A stretch of 64,000 bases of DNA from Streptomyces sp. NBC_00513 (GCF_041431415.1 NZ_CP107845.1:1178001-1242000), one strand, 5' to 3'. Shown: positions 1-9,088, counted from the first letter of the stretch. A program made the numbers and translations. The notes: generated from the letters alone by a model not told the origin.

Positions 1-579
1 CTGCCCCGAGCCGACTTCGAAGCAGCCGCCGACGACATCGAGCGCATTCGCCTCAAACCCGTGCTCAGCACCATCGACCCGGTGTACGACGGCTTCGCGT
101 ACCGCGGCGGCGAGGAGAAGCAGCCCCTCGGCGACACCGCACCCGACGCGCCCCGCTGGCAGCATGCCGTCAAGGAGCGGGTGGCCGATCATCTGGACCT
201 GCTCGACGCCGCCGGCAAAGGCAACCACGTCTCCCTCACGCTCAGCGCCTGGGGCTACCCCGCCGGCTCCCGACTGAGCTGGCACAACGACGCCGGCGCC
301 GACCGTATCGGGGCCTACGTCTACTTCGTCCACCGCACCTGGAACGCCGACTGGGGCGGCGGCCTCGCCTTGTTCGACGAGGCTTCCCGCGCCGACGCCC
401 CCGACGGCACCGCCCTTCTGCACTGCGCGAAGCACCCCGCTCTCATCCTGCCGCGCCCCAACCGCCTGGTCGTCTTCCGCGCCCACACCATGCACGCCGT
501 CCAGCGCGTCGACGCCACCGCGGGCGACCGCATGCGCCGCACCTGGACCGGATTCATCACCACCAAGGACGCTCCATGA
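1..579 (+). CDS. 2OG-Fe(II) oxygenase family protein, 5' end outside window
   Basis: The reading frame is open from base 1, so the N-terminus is missing and 192 residues are visible. The C-terminal half has the double-stranded beta-helix iron site of prolyl-4-hydroxylase-like dioxygenases: a HxD motif in 'WHND' near base 281, a distal His in 'HAVQR' near base 490, and an Arg shortly after that would bind 2-oxoglutarate. Enzymes of this family use Fe(II), 2-oxoglutarate and O2 to hydroxylate a substrate; the substrate here cannot be read from the sequence. The stop overlaps the start of the next gene (ATGA), so the two are probably co-translated. A GTG at base 61 lies in frame but is only an internal candidate start, because the frame continues upstream. 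Confidence 0.85.
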   Translation: MPRADFEAAADDIERIRLKPVLSTIDPVYDGFAYRGGEEKQPLGDTAPDAPRWQHAVKERVADHLDLLDAAGKGNHVSLTLSAWGYPAGSRLSWHNDAGADRIGAYVYFVHRTWNADWGGGLALFDEASRADAPDGTALLHCAKHPALILPRPNRLVVFRAHTMHAVQRVDATAGDRMRRTWTGFITTKDAP

Positions 580-1598
580 CCGACACTCCGACCGTCACCC
601 GGCTCGGCCGGGCACCCAGCGGCCACGGATGGGCACGAGCGGTCGTCAACCACGGCACCGTATGCGAGGTTCTGCGGCCCTCCGAGGACGGCACCCTCAT
701 CGCGCACACCGCCGGCTCGGCAACCTCTTTGCAGGTCACCCCCGTTGCCGGCGACTGGGTCAGACTCGGCCACGACGGACGTATCCACGCCGTCGCCCCC
801 CGCAGCACCGCGCTCGGTCGGGGCCAAGGCTCCGGACACGGGCGTCAGGTCCTCGCGGCCAACATCGACACCGTCCTGGTCGTCGTCCCGCTGGACGGCG
901 GGCTGAACACCACCATGGTCGAGCGCCTGAGCGTGATGGCCTGGGACAGCGGCGCCCAGCCCGTTCTCGTCCTGACCAAGAGCGACATCACCGAGGACGG
1001 CGGTGCCGAGAACACCGCCACAGCCGAACACCTCAGTCCTGGTGTCCCCGTCGTCCCCGTCAGTGTCTTCACCGGCGACGGACTCGACTCCCTACGCACC
1101 CATCTCACCCACGGCACCACCGCGGTCATGCTCGGCCCTTCCGGCGCGGGCAAGACCTCCCTGCTCAACGCCCTTGAAGGAACCTCCGAGGCGGTCGCCG
1201 CCCCCGGCCGCGCCGGTGGCCGCCACACCACGACCACACGTCGCCTCCACCTGTTGTCCAGCGGCGGAGTGCTTCTGGACATCCCGGGCATCCGTTCCCT
1301 GGAAGTAGCGGCGGCGCAGACATCGGTCGACGATGTCTTCACCGACATCGCCTCCCTGGCCGTCCACTGCCGGTACGGCGACTGCGGCCACGACGGCGAC
1401 GGCGGCTGCGCCGTCGAGGAGGCCTCCCGTACCGGCGCCTTGGACGTCGACCGCCTCGCCACCTGGCGCAAGCTCCGGGCAGAGATCGCCTATCACCGCC
1501 GTCGTGAGGATCCGGCCGAGATGGCCGACGTACGCCGCCAGTGGAAGGCGGTCAGCAAACAGGCACGCCGCACCACTCGACGCCCGGGGCACCTTTGA
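576..1598 (+). CDS. rsgA: Ribosome small-subunit-dependent GTPase RsgA
   Basis: This 340-residue protein has the circularly permuted GTPase order of RsgA/YjeQ: an N-terminal OB-like region, the G4 motif as 'TKSD' (134-137), then the P-loop 'GPSGAGKT' (187-194) and the G3 motif 'DIPG' (235-238). A Cys/His cluster follows in 'CRYGDCGHDGDGGC', which in this family binds zinc. RsgA assists late maturation of the 30S subunit. The start is fixed by the ATGA overlap with the upstream oxygenase. Streptomyces often carry more than one rsgA-like gene, and this copy, paired with an oxygenase, may be an accessory paralogue and not the housekeeping one. Confidence 0.9.
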   Translation: MTDTPTVTRLGRAPSGHGWARAVVNHGTVCEVLRPSEDGTLIAHTAGSATSLQVTPVAGDWVRLGHDGRIHAVAPRSTALGRGQGSGHGRQVLAANIDTVLVVVPLDGGLNTTMVERLSVMAWDSGAQPVLVLTKSDITEDGGAENTATAEHLSPGVPVVPVSVFTGDGLDSLRTHLTHGTTAVMLGPSGAGKTSLLNALEGTSEAVAAPGRAGGRHTTTTRRLHLLSSGGVLLDIPGIRSLEVAAAQTSVDDVFTDIASLAVHCRYGDCGHDGDGGCAVEEASRTGALDVDRLATWRKLRAEIAYHRRREDPAEMADVRRQWKAVSKQARRTTRRPGHL

Positions 1599-1739
1599 CC
1601 GGCTCAGGCGTTCTCTGCGGGACCCTCGACCGCACGCTCAGGATGTAGGCGACCGGGCGGAATTGCACGACGAGGCTGCTCCTGGTCGTTCGCGTACGCC
1701 TCCCTGCGCGCTGCCGTCCGCCGCAAGGCCCCAGCCGGC

Positions 1740-2578
1740 GGGGAGCGCGCGCACCGCGGCCAGGGAGAAGCTGCGCCGTACCCCCGCCTGCCCCCGCTCC
1801 GAGCACGCCCGCGAACTCCAACGGCAGCGCCTGGTTCGCCAACGCGGACCGGCCGCTGACCGGGTACGAGCGGATCTGGGGATCGGCCGCCGGCCCGCGC
1901 TCGCTGCGTACGCGCGGCGCGCTGGAGGACGTGGGGGCGATGGCCGCGAAGGGGCGGCTGAGGGTGGCCGATCTGGAGCGTCAGCAGTACGCGAACCGGG
2001 TCCCGGCCGGCGACCTGGCTGCGGCCGACGCGGCGAAGGCGTGTGCGGCCCTGCCCGGGGGCACGGCGACCGGAAGCGACGGCGCGGCGGTGGACGTCTC
2101 GGCGGCCTGCGGGGTGCTGGCGGGCTGGGACCGCACGGCGAACAGCTCCAGCCGGGGCGCGCTGCTCTTCGACCGGTTCTGGCGCAGGCTCACGACGGGC
2201 ACCCCGGCCAGGGACCTGTGGTCGGTGCCGTTCTCGGCGGCCGATCCGGTGCGCACGCCGCGCACGTTGAACCAGGCGGCGCCCGGTGTCGGCAGGGCGC
2301 TCGCGGACACGGTCGAGGAGTTGAGGACGGCGGGGATCGCCCTGGACGCCCCGCTGGGCGAGCATCAGTTCGTGGTGCGCGACGGCCGCAGGCTGCCGGT
2401 GGGTGGCGGCACCGAGGCGCTGGGCGTCTGGAACAAGATCGAGGCGCCGTGGAACGCGTCGGTCGGCGGCTACCCGGAGGTCACGCACGGCTCCAGCCAC
2501 ATGCAGGCGGTCGGTTGGGACGGCAGTGGTTGCCCGGTGGCGCGCACGCTGCTGACGTACGGCCAGTCCTCGAGCGCG
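1740..2578 (+). pseudogene. Penicillin acylase (Ntn hydrolase) remnant, truncated and frameshifted
   Basis: No intact gene is present, but the C-terminal part of a penicillin/AHL acylase can be followed. A 'PYPRLPPL' segment reads in frame 3 around base 1776. The recognisable 'NSNGSAWFAN' and 'GYERIWGS' segments then read in frame 2 from base 1814, and this frame continues through 'SRGALLFDRFW' and ends in 'THGSSHMQAVGWDG...LLTYGQSS' near 2575. The family normally has an N-terminal signal peptide, an alpha chain and a catalytic Ser at the beta-chain start, all absent here, and the extreme C-terminus is also missing. The frame change between about 1800 and 1814 and the missing two thirds mark it as a relic. 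The conserved motifs match the family well, but the exact limits are approximate. Confidence 0.7.
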
Positions 2579-2636
2579 AGCGGCGCTGACACCCGGAGAT
2601 CCGCGCGGCCCCCGGGACGGTGCTTCCGTCCCGGGG

Positions 2637-2715
2637 GGCCGCGGCACGTGCGGACGGGTCAGGGGCCGCGGCACGTGCGGACGGGTCAGGGGCCGCGGCA
2701 CGTGCGGACGGGTCA
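2637..2715. repeat. Three tandem copies of a 27-bp unit
   Basis: The core 'gcggcacgtgcggacgggtc' begins at 2641, 2668 and 2695, an exact 27-base period. Each copy contains CACGTG. The third copy contains the stop codon of the antiporter gene on the minus strand (tca at 2713-2715), so the array looks like repeated duplication of that gene's 3' end. Confidence 0.9.
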
Positions 2716-3852
2716 GGGGCTGACCGCGAGGAAGAGGTACGCGGCGAGCAGCACGATGTGGACGCCGCCCTGGAGCAGGGTGGCCCGGCCGGGCACGATG
2801 GTGAGGGCGCTCACCACCACGGTGAGGGCGAGCAGCACCATGTGGATCGGGCCGAGGCCGAGCAGCAGCGGACCGGAGAGCCAGATCGAGGCCAGTGCGA
2901 TGGCCGGGATGGTCAGGCCGATGCTGGCGATGGCGGAGCCGTAGGCGAGGTTGAGGCTGGTCTGTACGCGGTCGCGGCGGGCGGCACGGACGGCGGCCAG
3001 GGTCTCGGGGGCCAGCACCAGCAGCGCGATGATCACACCGACGACGGCGTTGGGCAGTCCGGCGTTGGCGACCCCGCGCTCGATGGTCGGGGAGACGGCC
3101 TTGGCGTCGCCGACCACGGCGACGAGGGCGACGAGGAGTAGACCGAGGCTGATGAGGGCGGCGCGGGAGGTGGGCGGGGCGGCGTGCTCGTCCTCCTCGC
3201 CGGCGGCGGCCGCCGCCGCGGCCTCGGCGGCCTCGGCTCGGCGGCGCTTGGTGTCCACGGGCAGGAAGTAGTCGCGGTGACGGACCGTCTGGACGGCGAC
3301 GAACAGCCCGTAGAGGGCGAGTGAGGCGCAGGCCGCGAAGGTCAGTTGGGCGGTGGAGAACTCCGGTCCGGGCTTGGAGGTGGTGAAGGTCGGCAGCACG
3401 AGGCTGAGGGTGGCGAGGGTGGCGACGGTGGCGAGGGCCGCACCGGATCCCTCGGCGTTGAAGACGGCGACGCGGTTGCGCAGTGCTCCGACGAGGAGGG
3501 ACAGGCCGACGATGCCGTTACAGGTGATCATGACGGCCGCGAAGACGGTGTCCCGGGCCAGGGAGGCGGTCTTGGGGCCGCCGTCGGCCATCAGCGTGAC
3601 GATCAGCGCCACTTCGATGACGGTGACGGCGACGGCGAGGACCAGGGAGCCGAACGGTTCGCCCACTCGATGGGCCACGACCTCGGCGTGGTGGACCGCC
3701 GCGAGCACGGCGCCGCCGAGGCAGAGGGAGACGAGCCCCACCGCGAGTGCGGGCAGATCGCGTCCCCAACTGAAGACGAGGGCGATCAGGGCCACCACGG
3801 GGACCACGACGGTCCAGTCGGTCAGGGGCGATCTGTGCGTTGCCGTACTCAT
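2713..3852 (-). CDS. chaA: Calcium:proton antiporter (CaCA family, ChaA-like)
   Basis: A 379-residue membrane protein with about eleven hydrophobic segments. The N-terminal half carries the alpha-repeat signature of cation/proton exchangers in 'GEPFGSLVLAVAVTVIEVAL', with the Glu that binds cation. The C-terminal half repeats the pattern in 'LNLAYGSAIASIGLTIPAI'. Between them lies a hydrophilic loop rich in Ala and Glu. Members export Ca2+ (and sometimes Na+ or K+) in exchange for protons across the plasma membrane. The ATG at 3852 was chosen because the protein is then the usual length; an in-frame ATG further upstream would add 43 residues unlike the family. It is transcribed alone. Confidence 0.85.
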   Translation of the reverse strand: MSTATHRSPLTDWTVVVPVVALIALVFSWGRDLPALAVGLVSLCLGGAVLAAVHHAEVVAHRVGEPFGSLVLAVAVTVIEVALIVTLMADGGPKTASLARDTVFAAVMITCNGIVGLSLLVGALRNRVAVFNAEGSGAALATVATLATLSLVLPTFTTSKPGPEFSTAQLTFAACASLALYGLFVAVQTVRHRDYFLPVDTKRRRAEAAEAAAAAAAGEEDEHAAPPTSRAALISLGLLLVALVAVVGDAKAVSPTIERGVANAGLPNAVVGVIIALLVLAPETLAAVRAARRDRVQTSLNLAYGSAIASIGLTIPAIALASIWLSGPLLLGLGPIHMVLLALTVVVSALTIVPGRATLLQGGVHIVLLAAYLFLAVSP

Positions 3853-3960
3853 ATCAGCCAAGTTGCCAGAACTGTCCGCCCGGTGCGGCCCAACCCCCGT
3901 CCTCAGGGCCTTGACGTGGCATTTCTCACGAAATCCCCGGGCGTGGCGAGCAGCCGTGAG

Positions 3961-4028
3961 CCCGCCCCGGGGCGTCTGCATCCTGCACCTCGGGGCGGGT
4001 CCGCCGGGACCCGGGGGCCCCGGCGGAC
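3961..4028 (-). terminator. Two consecutive GC-rich hairpins after the acyl-CoA synthetase operon
   Basis: Arm CCCGCCCCG (3961-3969) pairs with CGGGGCGGG (3991-3999), and arm GTCCGCCGGG (3999-4008) pairs with CCCGGCGGAC (4019-4028). They lie between the stop of the minus-strand synthetase and the start of the minus-strand antiporter. There is no T tract, as is usual for Streptomyces terminators. Confidence 0.6.
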
Positions 4029-4049
4029 GTCCGGGCCGGTTCGCTTCGC

Positions 4050-4136
4050 GTCACATCGCGCGCGCGTGGCCCTCCCCTCTTGGTGACGGGCATCCAGTGA
4101 GCGATCGTCGTCACATCACGCGCGCGTGGCCCTCCC
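4050..4136. repeat. Direct repeat of the synthetase 3' end, 60 bases apart
   Basis: Bases 4050-4076 and 4110-4136 are the same 27-mer with one mismatch (core 'cgcgcgtggccctccc'). The right copy encodes the last residues and stop of the acyl-CoA synthetase. The left copy is non-coding, a small duplication of the gene end. Confidence 0.85.
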
Positions 4137-5667
4137 AGTACGGGTCGCGCAGCCGGCGCTTGTACAGCTTGCCGTTGGGGTCGCGCGGCATGGTCTCGAT
4201 GAAGTCGACGCTCTTGGGGCGCTTGTAGCCGGCCAGTTGCCGCTCGCAGTGGTGGAGGATCTCGGCGGCCAGCGCGTCACCCGCCTCGAAGCCCTCGGCG
4301 GGTTCGATGACGGCCTTGACCTCCTCGCCCCAGTCCGCGTGCGGGATGCCGAAGGCTGCGGCGTCCGCGACGGCGGGGTGGGTGAGCAGGGCGGACTCGA
4401 TCTCGGCCGGGTAGATGTTGACGCCACCCGAGATGATCATGTCGATCTTGCGGTCGCGGAGGAAGAGGTAGCCCTCCTCGTCCATCAGGCCGAGGTCTCC
4501 GACCGTGAAGAAGTCGCCGATGCGGTTCTTGCGCGTCTTGCCCTCGTCCTTGTGGTAGCTGAAGCCGCCGGTGTTCATCTTGATGTAGACGGTCCCGAGT
4601 TCGCCGGGTGCCAGCCGCCGCGCGTCGTCGTCGAAGATGGCGAGTTCGCTGATCGGCCAGGCCTTGCCGACCGTTCCCGGCCTCTTGAGCCAGTCCTCGG
4701 CCGTCGCGAAGGCGCCGCCGCCCTCGCTGGCCGCGTAGTACTCCTCCACGCACCGGCCCCACCAGTCGATCATCGCCCGTTTGACGTGGTCGGGGCAGGG
4801 GGCGGCGCCGTGGATGGCGTGCCGCATGGAGGACACGTCGTACGCGTCCTTGACTTCCTGGGGCAGCGCGAGGAGCCGGTGGAACTGGGTGGGGACCATG
4901 TGCGTGTGGGTGCAGGCGTGGTGGTCGATGAGCCGCAGCATCTCCCGCGGGGTCCACTTGTCCATGAGGACGAGCGGGTGCCCGATGTGCAGGGAGGCTC
5001 CGGCGAACTGCAGGACCGCCGTGTGGTAGAGCGGCGAGCAGACGAGGTGGACGTTGTCGTCGAAGGGGCGGATGCCGAAGATGCCGAGGAAGCCGCCGAG
5101 GTACGTCTCCTCCGGGAGCTTTCCGGGCAGGGGCCGGCGGATGCCGCGCGGGCGACCGGTGGTGCCGGAGGTGTAGTTCATCACCCAGCCGAGGGTGCGG
5201 TCCGACGGGGGTGTTCCGGGCTGTCCGTCGAGGAGGTGCGCGTAGGGGCGGAAGCCCTTGACGGTCCCGACGGCGTAACGCCCGCTCGCGGGCAGGCCCG
5301 CCTCGTCGGCCGCGGCGGTGGCGGCGTCGGCGAAGCGCTCGTGGGCGATCAGGACCTTGGCGCCGGAGTCGGAGACGATCCAGGCGATCTCGGGGCCGAC
5401 GAGGTGGTGGTTGACCGGGACGAGGTAGAAGCCGGCCTGGGAGGCCGCGAGGTAGGCGGTGAAGAACTCGACGCCGTTGGGGAGGACGACGGCGAAGACG
5501 TCGCCCTTCTCCAGGCCGGCCGCGCGCAGGCCGTGGACGAGTCGGTTGACGTCGGCGTGCAGACGGGCCGCCGTCCACGTCTCGCCCTCGGGGGTGATCA
5601 GGACGGTGCGGTCGGGGTCGGCGGCCGCCTGGGCCCAGAAGCCGTTGGGGGGTTGTCCGTCGCTCAT
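4111..5667 (-). CDS. Acyl-CoA synthetase (AMP-binding, FadD-like)
   Basis: A 518-residue adenylate-forming enzyme. The phosphate-binding loop 'YTSGTTGRPRG' lies at 165-175. Later come 'GDLGLMDEEGYLFLRDRKID' (the A8 hinge region), 'SGGVNIYPAEIE', and near the end 'PRDPNGKLYKR', whose Lys completes the active site in this superfamily. It activates a carboxylic acid with ATP and CoA; chain length cannot be told from sequence. The ATG at 5667 is preceded by a GAGAGGAG ribosome site. Only 32 bases separate it from the nitronate monooxygenase upstream, so the two form an operon, a pairing common in actinobacterial lipid or nitro-compound catabolism. Confidence 0.88.
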   Translation of the reverse strand: MSDGQPPNGFWAQAAADPDRTVLITPEGETWTAARLHADVNRLVHGLRAAGLEKGDVFAVVLPNGVEFFTAYLAASQAGFYLVPVNHHLVGPEIAWIVSDSGAKVLIAHERFADAATAAADEAGLPASGRYAVGTVKGFRPYAHLLDGQPGTPPSDRTLGWVMNYTSGTTGRPRGIRRPLPGKLPEETYLGGFLGIFGIRPFDDNVHLVCSPLYHTAVLQFAGASLHIGHPLVLMDKWTPREMLRLIDHHACTHTHMVPTQFHRLLALPQEVKDAYDVSSMRHAIHGAAPCPDHVKRAMIDWWGRCVEEYYAASEGGGAFATAEDWLKRPGTVGKAWPISELAIFDDDARRLAPGELGTVYIKMNTGGFSYHKDEGKTRKNRIGDFFTVGDLGLMDEEGYLFLRDRKIDMIISGGVNIYPAEIESALLTHPAVADAAAFGIPHADWGEEVKAVIEPAEGFEAGDALAAEILHHCERQLAGYKRPKSVDFIETMPRDPNGKLYKRRLRDPYWEGHARVM

Positions 5668-5699
5668 GCTGCTGCTCGCTCCTCTCGGTGCCGCGCGCC

Positions 5700-6806
5700 T
5701 CAGGCCCGGCCGGCGATGCGGTTGATGCGGTCGATGGCGCGTTCGAAACCGCTGGTGAGGTCGTCGAAGACGGCCTGGACACTGCGTTCCGAGTTCATCC
5801 GGCCGACGATCTGGCCGACGGGCGTGCCGAGCAGCGGCTGGACCTCGTACTTCTGGATGCGGGACACGGCCTCGGCGACGAGGAGTCCCTGGAGGGGCAT
5901 GGGGAGTGTTCCGGGGCCGTCCGGGTCGTCCCAGGCGTCGGTCCACTCGGTGCGCAGTTGGCGGGCGGGCTTGCCCGTGAGGGCGCGGGAGCGGACGGTG
6001 TCGCCGGAGCCGGCGGCCAGCAACTTCTCGGTGAGGGCGCGGGAGTGCAGATCGGCCTCGGTGGTGGTGAGCCAGAGGGAGCCCAGCCAGGCGCCCTGGG
6101 CGCCGAGGGCGAGGCCGGCGGCGATCTGTTCGCCGCTGCCGATGCCTCCGGCGGCGAGGACGGGGAGCGGCGCGACGGCGTCGACGATGTCGGGGACCAG
6201 GACCATGGTGGCGATGTCGCCGGTGTGGCCGCCGGCCTCGTGGCCCTGGGCGACGACGACGTCGATGCCCGCCTCGGCGTGACGGCGGGCGTGTTTGGCG
6301 CTGCCGGCGAGGGCGGCGACGAGGACGCCGTGGTCGTGGGCGCGCTCGATCACGTCGGCCGGCGGGGAACCGAGCGCGTTCGCGAGGAGTTTGATCGGGT
6401 AGTCGAAGGCGACGTCGAGCTGGTTGCGGGCGACCTGTTCCATCCAACCGGTGATGCGCCAGCCGGAGGCCTCGCCGTCGGCCAGTTCGGGTACGTGGTG
6501 CTTGGCGAGGGTGTCGCGGACGAAGGCCCGGTGTCCTGCCGGGATCATCGCCTCGATGTCGGCCTCGCTGATGCCGTCGACGGCCTTCCTGGCCGGCATG
6601 ACCACGTCGAGGCCGTAGGGCTTTCCGTCGGTGTGGTCCTGCATCCAGTCGAGGTCGCGCTTGAGGTCGTCGGGAGCGGTGTAGCGGACCGCGCCGAGTA
6701 CCCCGAAGCCGCCCGCCCGGGTGATGGCCGCAGCCACCGCCGGGAAGGGCGTGAAGCCGAAGATGGCGTGCTCGGCTCCCAGTTTCCTGCTCAGCTCCGT
6801 CTCCAT
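5700..6806 (-). CDS. Nitronate monooxygenase (2-nitropropane dioxygenase family)
   Basis: A 368-residue TIM-barrel flavoprotein. The FMN-binding pattern is visible: 'GFTPFPAVAAAITRAGGFG' at the N-terminus, 'GHEAGGHTGD' (198-207) with the His expected near the active site, and 'PVLAAGGIGSGEQIAAGLALGAQG' for phosphate binding. Family members oxidise alkyl nitronates to carbonyls and nitrite. It is first in an operon with the acyl-CoA synthetase. Its start lies about 150 bases from the divergent hydrolase gene, leaving room for promoters in both directions. Confidence 0.87.
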   Translation of the reverse strand: METELSRKLGAEHAIFGFTPFPAVAAAITRAGGFGVLGAVRYTAPDDLKRDLDWMQDHTDGKPYGLDVVMPARKAVDGISEADIEAMIPAGHRAFVRDTLAKHHVPELADGEASGWRITGWMEQVARNQLDVAFDYPIKLLANALGSPPADVIERAHDHGVLVAALAGSAKHARRHAEAGIDVVVAQGHEAGGHTGDIATMVLVPDIVDAVAPLPVLAAGGIGSGEQIAAGLALGAQGAWLGSLWLTTTEADLHSRALTEKLLAAGSGDTVRSRALTGKPARQLRTEWTDAWDDPDGPGTLPMPLQGLLVAEAVSRIQKYEVQPLLGTPVGQIVGRMNSERSVQAVFDDLTSGFERAIDRINRIAGRA

Positions 6807-6952
6807 GGGCGTGAGGATGCCGCAGCGTGGCGGACGAGGGAAGAGATTTTCTGATGCTGTGTCAGATTCTTTGCGGGGCGGTCCGTGCGGAGGGTACGCG
6901 GCGGGCGGGCAGATACTTCGTGAGGGTGCGACGGCGGACAGGAGGACCGGTC

Positions 6953-9088
6953 ATGAACCAGCTCACGGGGGCGGTCGGCGGTGACGGCGCGAGCGTCGCG
7001 GAGGACGACGGGGAGGTGGCGCGGCACGGGGACGGATGCGCGGCGCGGCACGGGGACGGATGCGCGGCGCGGCACGGTGACGGATGCGCGGCGCGGCACG
7101 GTGACGGATGCGCGGCGCGGCGTGAGGCGGGCGGGGCGCGGCGCGACGGCGGGGACGACGGCGGGCGGCGCGACGCCCTGGGCGCGCGGCACCACGCCGG
7201 GGGCACTCCGCGCGCCGAGGGTCCCCACGACGCCCCGGACGCCCCGGACGCGCAGTACGGCGGCGCGGTCGGCGGGCGTGCCACGGCCGGTGCCCCCGGC
7301 GCCGCGACCGGCGGGTTGAGTCGGCGGCGCCTCGGGGCCCGGCTCCTCGCCCTTGGTGGGGTGCTCGTCCTCCAGGCGGCGCTGCCCGGGGCCGCGGGGG
7401 CCCACGGGAACCCGGTCGAGCGGCGCGCCCTCCAGGGGCTGCGGCTGCGCTACGGGTCCGCCCGTCAGGCCGGACTGTTGGAGAGGCACCTCGAAGGAGT
7501 GGCGGACGAGGCGCGCAGGTTCCTGGGCCCCTCACCCGAACATCCGTACTACGCGGGGGCGGTGGTGCTCGCCGGCCGCGGCCGGACCGTGGCGCTGCAC
7601 CGGGCCATGGGCGACGCGGTCCGGTACGCGGACTACGACGGGCGTCTCGACCGGGTCAGGGAGTACCCGGCGGCCGAGCGGATCCCGATGGCGGAGGACA
7701 CGGTCTTCGACCTGGCCTCGCTGACGAAGCTGTTCACCTCGCTGCTGGCCGTGCAGCAGATGGAGCGCGGCCGGCTGGAGCTGGAGGCCCCGGTGGACCG
7801 GTACCTGCCGGAGTTCACCGGCGGTGGCAAGGAACTGGTCACGGTCCGTCAGTTGCTGACCCACACCTCGGGGCTGCGGTCCTGGGCGCCCTTCTACCAG
7901 GAGTCCACGCGTGAGGGCCGGCTGCGGCTGCTGTGGTCGGTGCGGCCGCAGGACACGCCCGGGACGGTGTACCGCTACTCCGATCTGAACCTCATCGCGC
8001 TGCAGCTGCTCCTGGAACGGATCACCGGTCGCACTCTGGATGTCCTGCTCCACGACGAGATCACCGCTCCGCTCGGGATGCACCGCACTCGTTACAACCC
8101 ACCGCTCTCGTGGCGCCGGGTCACCGCCGCCACCGAGGTCCAGCGGCCGCCCTGGTCGGGGTTGGACCGGGGTCTGGTGTGGGGCGAGGTCCACGACGAG
8201 AACGCGTACGCCCTCGGCGGGGTCGCCGGCCACGCGGGCGTCTTCGGGACCGCCTGGGACCTGGCCGTCCTGGCCCGTACCCTGCTCGACGGCGGGGCCT
8301 ACGCGGGTCGGCGCATCCTGCGCCCCGCTTCCGTGGAACTGCTGTTCACCGACTACAACACCGCGTTCCCCGGCCACGACCACGGCTTGGGCTTCGAGCT
8401 CTACCAGCACTGGTACATGGGGGCCATGGCCACCCCGCACTCCGCCGGCCACACCGGGTTCACCGGCACCTCCCTGGTGCTGGACCCGTCCACCGACTCC
8501 TTCCTGATCCTGCTCGGGAACTCCGTCCACCCGGTGCGGACCTGGCGGGCCGGCAGCGCGCCCCGGGTCGCGGTCGGCAACCGGTTCGCCCGCGCCGTCC
8601 CCGTCCGTACCCGGCACGGCGGCGCGGCCTGGTTCTCGGGGAACACCCCGGGTGCCTCGGGCACGCTCACCCTGCCCCCGCTCACCCCGACCACGGCCTC
8701 CGCCCGGCTGCGCTGCGCGGTGTGGTGGGACACCGTCCCCGGCGAGGGTGCCTTCCATCTGGAGGCCTCGGCCGACGGGCAGGCCTGGGAGCCGGTGGCG
8801 TTCAACACCGTACGGTCCACCGGCGGCGCCCCCGAGCAGTGGCCGCGGGGCGCCGTCGGCGGGTGGTCGGGCCGGGTCTGGCACCGCCTCGAAGCCCCGT
8901 TGACCGCCTGGGCCGGCCGCGAGGTCCGGCTGCGCGTGCGCCATGAGGCGACCGGCCGCTACGTCGGCCGGGGGGTGTACGTGGACGCCGTCCGGGTCGC
9001 CGAACCGTCCCGCCTGCTCTTCGCCGAGGACCGCCCCGAGGACGCCGGCCGCATCGAGGCCGCGGGGTGGACGCGTTCGACCGACTGA
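6953..9088 (+). CDS. Secreted serine hydrolase, beta-lactamase/class C family
   Basis: A 711-residue protein from the ATG behind an AGGAGG site. The catalytic SxxK is 'SLTK' (S256), followed by a 'YSD' motif and 'HTGFTG' in place of KTG, which fits class C-type esterases and D-aminopeptidase-like enzymes. A twin-arginine-like signal, 'SRRRLG' (from S123) followed by a hydrophobic run and 'AGAHG', predicts export. About 170 C-terminal residues form a beta-rich, carbohydrate-binding-like domain. The oddity is a 120-residue Gly/Arg/His-rich stretch before the signal, containing four copies of an 8-residue repeat. An in-frame TTG at 7316 just before 'SRRR' is an alternative start that would give a normal secreted protein. 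Substrate unknown. Confidence 0.8.
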   Translation: MNQLTGAVGGDGASVAEDDGEVARHGDGCAARHGDGCAARHGDGCAARHGDGCAARREAGGARRDGGDDGGRRDALGARHHAGGTPRAEGPHDAPDAPDAQYGGAVGGRATAGAPGAATGGLSRRRLGARLLALGGVLVLQAALPGAAGAHGNPVERRALQGLRLRYGSARQAGLLERHLEGVADEARRFLGPSPEHPYYAGAVVLAGRGRTVALHRAMGDAVRYADYDGRLDRVREYPAAERIPMAEDTVFDLASLTKLFTSLLAVQQMERGRLELEAPVDRYLPEFTGGGKELVTVRQLLTHTSGLRSWAPFYQESTREGRLRLLWSVRPQDTPGTVYRYSDLNLIALQLLLERITGRTLDVLLHDEITAPLGMHRTRYNPPLSWRRVTAATEVQRPPWSGLDRGLVWGEVHDENAYALGGVAGHAGVFGTAWDLAVLARTLLDGGAYAGRRILRPASVELLFTDYNTAFPGHDHGLGFELYQHWYMGAMATPHSAGHTGFTGTSLVLDPSTDSFLILLGNSVHPVRTWRAGSAPRVAVGNRFARAVPVRTRHGGAAWFSGNTPGASGTLTLPPLTPTTASARLRCAVWWDTVPGEGAFHLEASADGQAWEPVAFNTVRSTGGAPEQWPRGAVGGWSGRVWHRLEAPLTAWAGREVRLRVRHEATGRYVGRGVYVDAVRVAEPSRLLFAEDRPEDAGRIEAAGWTRSTD
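7019..7114 (+). repeat. Four tandem copies of a 24-bp coding repeat
   Basis: Each copy encodes 'ARHGDGCA'. Copies one and two share 'ggggac' and copies three and four share 'ggtgac', so the array grew by duplication of pairs. The length keeps the frame open. It lies before the signal peptide of the hydrolase gene. Confidence 0.9.

Noticed and set aside
1333..2589. A 418-residue plus-strand frame overlapping rsgA and the acylase remnant
   Set aside because: Composition is Arg/Gly-rich with no motif, typical of a shadow frame; the real signals lie in the other two frames.
2951..3271. Plus-strand frames opposite the antiporter gene
   Set aside because: They are antisense shadows in GC-rich DNA; the minus-strand frame has the transporter signature and membrane segments.
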